A DNA stretch of 24,560 nucleotides from an uncultured Veillonella sp. (GTDB taxonomy: Bacteria > Bacillota > Negativicutes > Veillonellales > Veillonellaceae). Numbering within the stretch: the first letter of the stretch is position 1; every line of letters starts with the position of its first letter. Of this stretch, positions 8,269 through 14,115 are shown piece by piece. The stretch is taken from the NCBI GenBank assembly GCA_900556785.1, contig USQK01000023.1, positions 1-24,560 of the forward strand, read 5' to 3'. The notes beneath the pieces are model-generated. The model was given only the letters and a program-made list of their open reading frames with translations, searched no databases and was not told the DNA's origin. Made by a program: the position numbers and the translations under genes.

Positions 8269-8748
8269 AATACCCTCCATACGTATAATGAAAGTATCTA
8301 TGTACAAAAAACTATGTTGCGATATACCATTTTATATTTTTAAATATTTCTTTAACCATTCATATGTATGCAACACTACTTCTGTACACCATATATTGCT
8401 ATAGAGCATGCCTTGCTATTCAGTCACAACCCATCGGACTCAATCCTTTCTAAATACATGTACTATAAGGCTTTTATCTACCTTTATTATAAAAATTATT
8501 AAATGTAACTTTTTTATGTATATTCGAAAAATGCGATTTTTCTATTACTAAAATACGACAATCCTGTTATACTTATACATATAAAAGCAAGAAATAACTT
8601 AATTTTATAGGTATATGAATTTTAGGTGGTATGTCACTTTTCTCTTTTCACAGGTTTAGAGCAGACCCTTTAGATAGAGAGCGAATAGAGCTATTTTAGC
8701 GGTGTGCTTACTAGACCTCTTAACACATTTGTGATTGGAGGTTTTACT
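8269..8748. promoter_or_regulatory. Divergent pduB/pocR control region with long leaders
   Basis: About 480 bases without a gene. On the minus strand a TATAAT (8486-8491) has no good -35 at 17 bases, as expected of an activator-dependent promoter. A 17-bp palindrome, GAAAAATGCGATTTTTC (8526-8542), sits 35-50 bases upstream of that -10, where an AraC-type activator would bind. The implied pduB leader is about 210 nt and holds an inverted repeat, TGTTGCGATA (8313-8322) against TATGCAACA (about 8366-8374), around an AT-rich loop. On the plus strand the stretch 8655-8735 is GC-richer than its surroundings and may be a structured pocR leader, but I recognise no known RNA family. No cobalamin riboswitch motif (GCCACTG) was found. 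Confidence 0.45.
8526..8542. promoter_or_regulatory. Candidate operator palindrome for the pdu promoter
   Basis: GAAAAATGCGATTTTTC: two 7-base arms around a 3-base centre. It lies upstream of the only good minus-strand -10 (8486-8491) and between the divergent pduB and pocR genes. That binding of the PocR-like protein occurs here is inference. Confidence 0.35.
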
Positions 8749-9639
8749 ATGATTTGTACGAATGAAGATACTAAGCTTATCAATGAAATCATGCGCGATT
8801 TCACAAATATAACAAAAATCGCCGCCATTTTTGTAAATAATCGTGGAAAAGTATTATCTCAAGAATATAACTTTTCTCCATTTTGCAAGGTTGTAAGGCG
8901 CAATTCAACCTACGCCAAACGCTGCAATCAATGCGACTTATATGGTGGACTAGATGCTACAAAAGAACTATCCTCCTGCCCATATCGCTGTCACATGGGC
9001 CTTATAGATTTCTCCGTGCCCATCATGAAAGATGGTGCCATCTTAGGTTTTATCATGGCCGGGCAAACGAAAACAGAGGATACGACAATTAAGCCCATCT
9101 TACCTACCCAAACCGATTGGCATGATGATACTAAACTTCGCGCCTTGTATCGGACCTTGCCTGTTTTGACTGCAGAACAAATTTACAGCGCTACAAAGGT
9201 TTTACGGATTTTGGTAGAACACTACTTCCCATTTAACGATGCCATAGCTGAAGAAATGCCTTATGAACAATTGCCAGACTTTGTAGAATCAGAACGCCCT
9301 ATTAATCGTCCAGAAATCCGAAAAGCTATGTTATATATAGAAAAAAACCTGAGCAAACGAGTGTCGCTCAGGAGGCTTTCGGAACATATTCATTTAAGCG
9401 AATCCTACTTCTCTAAAATTTTTAAAGATGATACAGGACTTTCAGTAGTGCAATATATAACACTATTGCGTATACAAGAAGCCAAAAAGTTATTAGTATA
9501 TTCCCAACTAACAGTTAATCAGATCAGTAAAACATTGGGCTACAACAGGACTAGTTATTTCTGTAAAATTTTCAAAATGGCTACCACTGAAACACCACAT
9601 TCATATCGAAAAAAATATGCTAAACCAATTGATGCATAA
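8749..9639 (+). CDS. pocR: PocR-like AraC-family transcriptional regulator of the pdu operon
   Basis: 296 residues from ATG 8749, which has GGAGG 7 bases upstream; an in-frame ATG at 8704 has no ribosome site and adds 15 unrelated residues. The N-terminal half is a PocR-type sensory domain, with a cysteine cluster (CNQCDLYGG, then SSCPYRCHMGLIDFSVPI) and GAILGFIMAGQTK. The last 100 residues are an AraC-type double helix-turn-helix: VSLRRLSEHIHLSESYFSKI, then LTVNQISKTLGYNRTSYFCKIF. In Salmonella PocR responds to 1,2-propanediol and activates the pdu and cob operons. Its place, divergent from pduB, argues for the same role. The cysteine cluster suggests a metal or redox site, which is inference. 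The gene ends at its own terminator. Confidence 0.9.
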   Translation: MICTNEDTKLINEIMRDFTNITKIAAIFVNNRGKVLSQEYNFSPFCKVVRRNSTYAKRCNQCDLYGGLDATKELSSCPYRCHMGLIDFSVPIMKDGAILGFIMAGQTKTEDTTIKPILPTQTDWHDDTKLRALYRTLPVLTAEQIYSATKVLRILVEHYFPFNDAIAEEMPYEQLPDFVESERPINRPEIRKAMLYIEKNLSKRVSLRRLSEHIHLSESYFSKIFKDDTGLSVVQYITLLRIQEAKKLLVYSQLTVNQISKTLGYNRTSYFCKIFKMATTETPHSYRKKYAKPIDA

Positions 9640-9645
9640 TATAAT

Positions 9646-9680
9646 AAAAAAGCGTAACACCAATGGTGTTACGCCTTTTT
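9646..9680. terminator. Bidirectional intrinsic terminator after pocR
   Basis: Arms GCGTAACACC (9652-9661) and GGTGTTACGC (9665-9674) enclose a 3-base loop. An A-run precedes and a T-run (9676-9680) follows, so it can work on both strands. It closes pocR on the plus strand, and would stop minus-strand transcription crossing the IS element from metQ. Confidence 0.88.
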
Positions 9681-9690
9681 GTATATAGAA

Positions 9691-9713
9691 AACCCCCGGA
9701 TAGTCCGGGGGTT
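9691..9713 (+). repeat. IS left-end hairpin
   Basis: A perfect 10-bp stem (AACCCCCGGA with TCCGGGGGTT) around a TAG loop. In the IS200/IS605 family such subterminal hairpins are the single-stranded structures recognised by TnpA; they may also stop incoming transcription. Confidence 0.8.
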
Positions 9714-9749
9714 CAGTAAAAGCTTTAGCGTTGCGTCTTCGAAAAGTTA

Positions 9750-9815
9750 CTCCTTTAGGGTAAGATTAGATTGCGGTCCGTCAACTGCAATTAAGACCCT
9801 AAAGGAGGCCATATA
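9750..9815 (+). promoter_or_regulatory. tnpA leader stem that sequesters the ribosome binding site
   Basis: CTCCTTTAGGGT (9750-9761) is fully complementary to ACCCTAAAGGAG (9796-9807). The second arm contains the tnpA Shine-Dalgarno sequence (AAAGGAGG, 9801-9808), 7 bases before the ATG. An inner ATTGC/GCAAT stem (9770-9774 with 9787-9791) can stack inside. This 12-bp lock should keep translation very low. It matches the known strategy of IS200, where a leader stem-loop hides the tnpA start region. Confidence 0.82.
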
Positions 9816-10265
9816 ATGTATGACAATCAGAGTTTAGCACATACTAAATGGAACTGCAAATATCATATAGTATTTGCACCAAAGTATAGAAGAAAAGTAT
9901 TTTTTGGACAAAAGCGATTTGAAATCGGAGGTATAATTCGTGAATTATGTAGATGGAAGGGTGTAGAGCTTTTGTCTGCAGAAGCATGCCCAGATCATAT
10001 TCATATATTAGTAGCAATTCCACCTAAAATGTCAGTCTCATCATTTATGGGATTTCTAAAAGGTAAAAGTAGTTTAATGATATATGAGAAATGGGGGAAT
10101 ATGAAATTCAAATATCGAAACCGACAATTTTGGTGTCGAGGATATTACGTCGATACAGTCGGAAAAAATGAGAAAAAGATAGCGGAGTATATTTCGAATC
10201 AATTAAAGCAAGACGAGATGTCAGAGCAATTAGTTTTAGACTTTCAAGACCCGTTTAACGGGTAG
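9816..10265 (+). CDS. tnpA: IS200-family Y1 (HUH) transposase
   Basis: 149 residues, typical for IS200 TnpA. The HUH metal-binding motif is DHIHILVAIPP, with His61 and His63, and the nucleophilic tyrosine is Tyr125 in KIAEYISNQ. Other family blocks are HTKWNCKYHIVFAPKYRR at the start and FWCRGYYVDTVGKNE. The protein acts as a dimer that cuts and rejoins single-stranded DNA at hairpin ends during replication. Nothing is truncated, so it could be active. The start is set by AAAGGAGG at 7 bases, inside the repressing leader stem. No accessory tnpB is present, which fits IS200 rather than IS605. Confidence 0.96.
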   Translation: MYDNQSLAHTKWNCKYHIVFAPKYRRKVFFGQKRFEIGGIIRELCRWKGVELLSAEACPDHIHILVAIPPKMSVSSFMGFLKGKSSLMIYEKWGNMKFKYRNRQFWCRGYYVDTVGKNEKKIAEYISNQLKQDEMSEQLVLDFQDPFNG

Positions 10266-10324
10266 TTAGTATTAGATTGCAGATGACGGATCGACATGCG
10301 CTCCCACGCGCAGCCGGTAGCATT

Positions 10325-10378
10325 CGCCTTATAGGCGTAAAGAAGAACCACCGGCTAAGCCGGTGGGTAGCTTTTTTG
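10325..10378 (+). repeat. IS right-end hairpins, also terminator-like
   Basis: Two consecutive stems: CGCCT-TAT-AGGCG (10325-10337) and CCACCGGC-TAA-GCCGGTGG (10348-10366), then GTAGC and a six-base T-run (10372-10377). The second stem plus T-run has the form of an intrinsic terminator for tnpA, and should double as the right-end recognition structure. Confidence 0.75.
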
Positions 10379-10442
10379 TATCTATAGAGTTTGTCATGAG
10401 AAGGTATTTTATCAGATACATATGTTATTAACGATCAATCGA

Positions 10443-11276
10443 TTAGAACGCTGGGATTATAGCCCCTTTGTAGTGTTCTTCGATGAACTTCTTAACTTCT
10501 GGAGATTGTAATGCTTTAGCTAATTTTTGAATAGCTGGTTTATTTTCATCACCAGGGTTTACGGAAAGAAGATTTGCATATGGAGAATCCGCTTTTTCTA
10601 CGAATAAGCCATCTTTTGTAGGATTAAGACCTGCTGGCAATGCATAGTTAGCATTGATTACAGCTGCATCTAAATCTTGAATGGAACGAGGAATTTGAGC
10701 TGCCTCTAACTCTGTAATTTGGATGTTTTTAGGGTTGCTAGTCACATCAAATGGTGTGTTAGTCAAACCAGTTGGGTCTTTCAAAGTTACAAGACCTGCA
10801 CTTTGCAACAAGAGAAGTGCACGAGCACTGTTTGTTGGGTCAGATGGAATCGCTACTTTTGCGCCATTTGGCAAATCTTTTAAATCTTTAATTTTTTGAG
10901 AGTAAATAGCCAATGGTTCGATGTGAACTGGTGCAAAGCTTACGAAGTTTGTACCATGATCTTTATTGAAGTTATTTTGGTAAGGCACGTTAGCAAAGAA
11001 GTTTGCATCTACTTCATGGCTAGATAATGCCATGTTTGGTTGAATGTAGTCTGTAAATTCAATGATTTGAAGATCTACACCTTCCTTAGCCAATAAAGGT
11101 TTAATTTGATTTAAGATCTCAGCATGAGGTACAGGGTTTGCTGCCACTTTTAACACCTCTGCTTTAGAACTACCAGCACTGCTGGAACTTGCGTCATTTG
11201 TGGAAGAACCACAACCACTAATCAATAAGGACGCGCCTAGTACGGCCGTCGCTGCTAATGCTAACCATTTTTTCAT
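10443..11276 (-). CDS. metQ: MetQ/NlpA-family substrate-binding lipoprotein
   Basis: 277 residues with a lipoprotein signal: MKKWLALAATAVLGASLL, then lipobox ISGC, with Cys22 as the lipidated residue. A Ser-rich linker to about residue 38 follows. The mature part has the NlpA/MetQ pattern: LKVAANPVPHAEILNQIKPLL, VDANFFANVPYQNNF, VHIEPLAIYSQKIKDLKDLPNGAKVAIPSDP in parts, and AAVINANYAL. The family binds methionine, or related amino acids and dipeptides, for a MetNI ABC transporter. No metN or metI gene lies next to it, so its partner must be elsewhere. The ligand is therefore not certain. GGAGG lies about 6 bases before the ATG. Its 3' side faces the IS element, and no separate minus-strand terminator is obvious. 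Confidence 0.9.
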   Translation of the reverse strand: MKKWLALAATAVLGASLLISGCGSSTNDASSSSAGSSKAEVLKVAANPVPHAEILNQIKPLLAKEGVDLQIIEFTDYIQPNMALSSHEVDANFFANVPYQNNFNKDHGTNFVSFAPVHIEPLAIYSQKIKDLKDLPNGAKVAIPSDPTNSARALLLLQSAGLVTLKDPTGLTNTPFDVTSNPKNIQITELEAAQIPRSIQDLDAAVINANYALPAGLNPTKDGLFVEKADSPYANLLSVNPGDENKPAIQKLAKALQSPEVKKFIEEHYKGAIIPAF

Positions 11277-11525
11277 GTAATCCTCCTATCTACGATGAAC
11301 ACCTACATCTATTGACGAGGACTCATGCGTATACAACACACGTAGATATGTTAATAAATCTATATATTCTTACACTGTATCTACATTTAATTATTTAATA
11401 ATTTCGATGTGGTTAGTATAGCAATTTAAATCCTACTCGTATAATAGTTTTTATATATCCATGGATATAACTTTAAACTATAGCAAGATAAGAGTAATTA
11501 CATTTAGCTATGCCAAGTACATAAA
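11277..11525. promoter_or_regulatory. metQ upstream region
   Basis: About 250 bases, AT-rich and without a gene. On the minus strand a TATACT (plus positions 11415-11420) is the best -10, without a convincing -35. A perfect 16-bp palindrome, TATATCCATGGATATA, lies at 11454-11469, some 35-50 bases upstream of that -10, where a regulator could bind. I looked for a SAM (S-box) or T-box leader, common ahead of methionine transport genes, and saw none of their conserved blocks. Confidence 0.35.
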
Positions 11526-11596
11526 AACGGTACTAAGATGATTCCCCGTACTACTAGGTAATATACCTAATAGGTACAATCAAACTTAGTACCGTT
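11526..11596. repeat. 71-bp inverted-repeat element flanked by ATAAA
   Basis: Perfect 12-base ends, AACGGTACTAAG (11526-11537) and CTTAGTACCGTT (11585-11596). The 47-base interior itself folds, with AGGT/ACCT and GTAC/GTAC pairs. ATAAA occurs directly outside both ends (11521-11525 and 11597-11601), as a target duplication would. On the minus strand the right-hand stem is followed by TTTTTATG, so it can also serve as terminator of the DUF389 gene, whose stop is 51 bases away. It may be a mini-MITE or an elaborate terminator; the sequence alone does not decide. Confidence 0.6.
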
Positions 11597-11647
11597 ATAA
11601 ATATCGCTCTATATAATAAACAATCTAATCAAAATCAAAAGATTCAA

Positions 11648-12961
11648 TTATAAAGTTGACGTTGTTTGCTCCACAGAAATAGTTACAGGTGCTGATAATT
11701 TAGCCTCTAACCAAGCTTTTATTCGTTCCGAATCTGCATCAGATACAGTGGACGCGGTATGGATAATCACCATATAGCGATTCGCTTTAGGCTGTTCTAA
11801 ATTATCTATCAAAGGCATGCCTTCCACTCTGCTTACAAACGGGAATAACGCCTTTGCTTCAGCTTCTGTCGTTTTCATAGTGTTTATAGTTTCACTTACT
11901 AGTTGATAAGTCGGCTGGTACAGATTACTCAAGTTTGTATATTTTTCATGATCCTCCGAGGCTTTATTCAAGCTCGTCTTATCCACAGCAGATTTTTTCT
12001 CATCTACACTATTAACAAATCGCACTGCATAAGACTGCAAATACTCGTCTTTCTGTAATTTATCATCCAACTGGGATCGTTCCTCTGAAGTCACAGGAGC
12101 TCCTACAACTACTATATCTACTAGCTTATTCACTCGGTCCAATGAATAATCAATCACTAATCGACGCCCATCTTGATTAATATTGGTCTTAATAAACTGC
12201 TCTATATGATTTGACTCAGAATACTTGATGGTCATATCATAGCCTGCATAAATGCTTGGTATAGCCATAATAAGACCAATCACAAGAAATATTAGCTGAT
12301 TACGACGATTAATCTCTTCTGCTTGCTTATGGGATGGCAAACTATATACACCTTTTAAAACAATAAAAGATGCAAAGAAGATGAAAAATGCATTTATAAA
12401 GAATAGATACCCAGCCCCAAAGAAATAATGCCAATTTCCATTAGCCAGTCCATATCCTGCCGTACACAGTGGTGGCATAAGTGCAGTCGCAATCGCTACC
12501 CCTGGTATGACATTATCTAAGGTCTTACGCGTTTGACCAATAATCCCAGCTAACCCACCAAATATAGCAATGAATACATCAAAAATATTCGGTTCTGTAC
12601 GCGCTAATAGTTCAGATGTAACTGTCTGAACGGGGGAAATATAAAAATATAAAGTAGATGCCAAAACAGCAATCGTAATCTGTAAGGATAATCTTAAAAT
12701 AGCGCTTTTCACAACTGTAAAATTAAGCGTAGCGAAGCCAAAACCAGTTGCTAGAATAGGTCCCATCAACGGCGATATAAGCATAGCACCAATAATAACT
12801 GCCGTACTATTCATATTCAACCCAATAGAGGCAATAAACATGGAGAGGATCAGGATAACCAAAGCAGGTCCCTTAATCTTAGCCCCACCTATCAACCTTT
12901 TAGCAATGGTTGCATCATCGGCTCGCTCAAAATGTATATCAAAGTATTTATTTATTTCCAT
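11648..12961 (-). CDS. DUF389 (TIGR00341-type) membrane protein
   Basis: 437 residues. The N-terminal half is strongly hydrophobic with several membrane helices, and contains the family signature: LNMNSTAVIIGAMLISPLMGPI around residues 48-67, then GGLAGIIGQTRKTLDNVIPGVAIATALMPPLCTAGYGL in parts around 134-170. After a last helix pair near residue 225 comes a soluble C-terminal domain of roughly 190 residues, rich in charged residues. The family's function is unknown; the NS-AVIIGAMLISP and PG-AIATALMPP loops suggest a transporter. It starts 10 bases after cobT, with GGAAGAAG as ribosome site overlapping the cobT stop region, so the two are one unit. A role in cobamide or lower-ligand handling is possible but only inferred from that coupling. 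Confidence 0.85.
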   Translation of the reverse strand: MEINKYFDIHFERADDATIAKRLIGGAKIKGPALVILILSMFIASIGLNMNSTAVIIGAMLISPLMGPILATGFGFATLNFTVVKSAILRLSLQITIAVLASTLYFYISPVQTVTSELLARTEPNIFDVFIAIFGGLAGIIGQTRKTLDNVIPGVAIATALMPPLCTAGYGLANGNWHYFFGAGYLFFINAFFIFFASFIVLKGVYSLPSHKQAEEINRRNQLIFLVIGLIMAIPSIYAGYDMTIKYSESNHIEQFIKTNINQDGRRLVIDYSLDRVNKLVDIVVVGAPVTSEERSQLDDKLQKDEYLQSYAVRFVNSVDEKKSAVDKTSLNKASEDHEKYTNLSNLYQPTYQLVSETINTMKTTEAEAKALFPFVSRVEGMPLIDNLEQPKANRYMVIIHTASTVSDADSERIKAWLEAKLSAPVTISVEQTTSTL

Positions 12962-12970
12962 TCTTCTTCC

Positions 12971-14029
12971 TTATAATTTCATTAGCTCTGCAAAGGTGCC
13001 CACATTTACAAACATATGCTGCGTTGTTTTTAGCATTTGAACCATCAAGATGGCCCCCGTGCCTTCTCCCATCGACATTTGTGCTTGAATAGGAACCATG
13101 TCTTGAGTGATCCCCACCTCAGCCAAAGCGATTTCCGTACCTTTTTCTTTAGAATAATGCGATGGCAATGCATAGTCCTTAATACGAGCGTTTATGTGCG
13201 TTGCACAAGCAGCTGCCACAGATGTTATAAAGCCGTCAATAACAAAAGGCTTTTCAAAATCTACACAAGCTAGCATGGCTCCAAGAATAGCCGCAATATC
13301 AAAACCACCTACATGAGCTACGATTTCACGAACTCGGTCTGGTTCACTTTCAGAATCAATACTAGCCTTGTGCTTGTCTAATACAGAACGTACAAAGTCA
13401 ACTTTTCGTTTCATCAAATCTGGTTTATCTGGCCAGGAACCAGGACCCACGGTTTCCGTCGGATCAGCCCCAGTTAAAGCAGACAACACACAAGCAGAGG
13501 TTGTGGTATTGCCTAACCCCATTTCACCAAAGGAAAAGAGATTGATTCCTTTTGCCACATAATGTTCAACTCGTTCATATCCAGCTTGAAAGGCACGATT
13601 AAATTCATCCTCTGTCATAGCAGGATGGTTCAAAATATTCTTTGTACCCTTTGCGACCTTGCGATCCACGCCGATGCCATCTTCTGAAGCGATACCTACA
13701 TCGACGACCTCATATGGAATATTGTTAAAGTTACAAAATTGCGTTGCCGATGAGCGACCTAGTAACATATTGCGCGACTGCTTTTGTGTCACCTCATAGT
13801 TATAGCCTACATAACCTTCCATATTACAACCATTATCGGCGGAAAATATGATATGCTGCGGTCGGATTTCACCATTAATCTCGCCCCAAGCTGTACAAAT
13901 CTTACGGAAATATATTTCCCACAAGCCTAGGCCACCAGGGATTAAACATTTCGGTTGCAGAAATCTATTTAATTGTTCCTCTATTGGTAATACTGAGTTA
14001 TCTTTCATTTTATTCTCTAGTCCGCACAT
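12971..14029 (-). CDS. cobT: CobT-like nicotinate-nucleotide:base phosphoribosyltransferase, divergent
   Basis: 352 residues. Family blocks: GEMGLGNTTTSACVLSALTG (167-186), VGGFDIAAILGAML (240-253), IPSHYS-like LPSHYSKEKGTEIAL (288-302), and SMGEGTGA with the catalytic Glu at 322. The enzyme activates the lower-ligand base of cobamides by transferring the ribose phosphate of nicotinate mononucleotide. The base-binding first third is unusual: ADNG (65-68) replaces the common ADHG, the PPGSLG loop reads PGGLG (31-35), and EGYVGYNYEVTQKQ precedes an altered GRSSATQFCN. The preferred base may thus not be dimethylbenzimidazole. The start is uncertain: 14029 has only a distant GAAGG, and an internal ATG at 14008 has a weak AGAG. 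A -10-like TATACT is at 14075-14080. Confidence 0.9.
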   Translation of the reverse strand: MCGLENKMKDNSVLPIEEQLNRFLQPKCLIPGGLGLWEIYFRKICTAWGEINGEIRPQHIIFSADNGCNMEGYVGYNYEVTQKQSRNMLLGRSSATQFCNFNNIPYEVVDVGIASEDGIGVDRKVAKGTKNILNHPAMTEDEFNRAFQAGYERVEHYVAKGINLFSFGEMGLGNTTTSACVLSALTGADPTETVGPGSWPDKPDLMKRKVDFVRSVLDKHKASIDSESEPDRVREIVAHVGGFDIAAILGAMLACVDFEKPFVIDGFITSVAAACATHINARIKDYALPSHYSKEKGTEIALAEVGITQDMVPIQAQMSMGEGTGAILMVQMLKTTQHMFVNVGTFAELMKL

Positions 14030-14115
14030 AATATGCGACTAGCCTTCTATTAATTCGATATTATTCTATATGAAAGTATAACACAAATTACATATCTAGT
14101 AATGTGAGGTTTGTA

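Larger units (their letters stand above)
9685..10380 (+). mobile_element. IS200-type insertion sequence (single tnpA, no tnpB)
   Basis: About 0.7 kb, the usual size for IS200. It holds one Y1 transposase gene and imperfect-palindrome ends rather than terminal inverted repeats. The left hairpin has 10-base arms AACCCCCGGA (9691-9700) and TCCGGGGGTT (9704-9713). The right side has CGCCT/AGGCG (10325-10337) and CCACCGGC/GCCGGTGG (10348-10366), followed by a T-run. Exact ends cannot be fixed without an empty site; they are placed just outside the hairpins. The flanks look alike: TTTTTGTATATAG on the left and TTTTTTGTATCTATAG on the right. It sits immediately downstream of the pocR terminator, so it probably did little damage. 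Confidence 0.85.

Noticed and set aside
8269..8748. A cobalamin riboswitch ahead of the pdu operon or pocR
   Set aside because: The conserved GCCACTG box and its surrounding helices are not visible on either strand.
1..9640. Pdu microcompartment operon as a new system
   Set aside because: Its genes match the known pdu system subunit by subunit; only the gene order, the missing pduA and the short PduB are noteworthy.
9685..10380. A TnpB or an RNA-guided partner linked to the IS element
   Set aside because: The element is full length for IS200 and contains only tnpA; no second frame or reRNA-like sequence is present.
11277..11525. SAM or T-box riboswitch for metQ
   Set aside because: No S-box core blocks and no T-box sequence with specifier loop could be found; the region is AT-rich with only a 16-bp palindrome.
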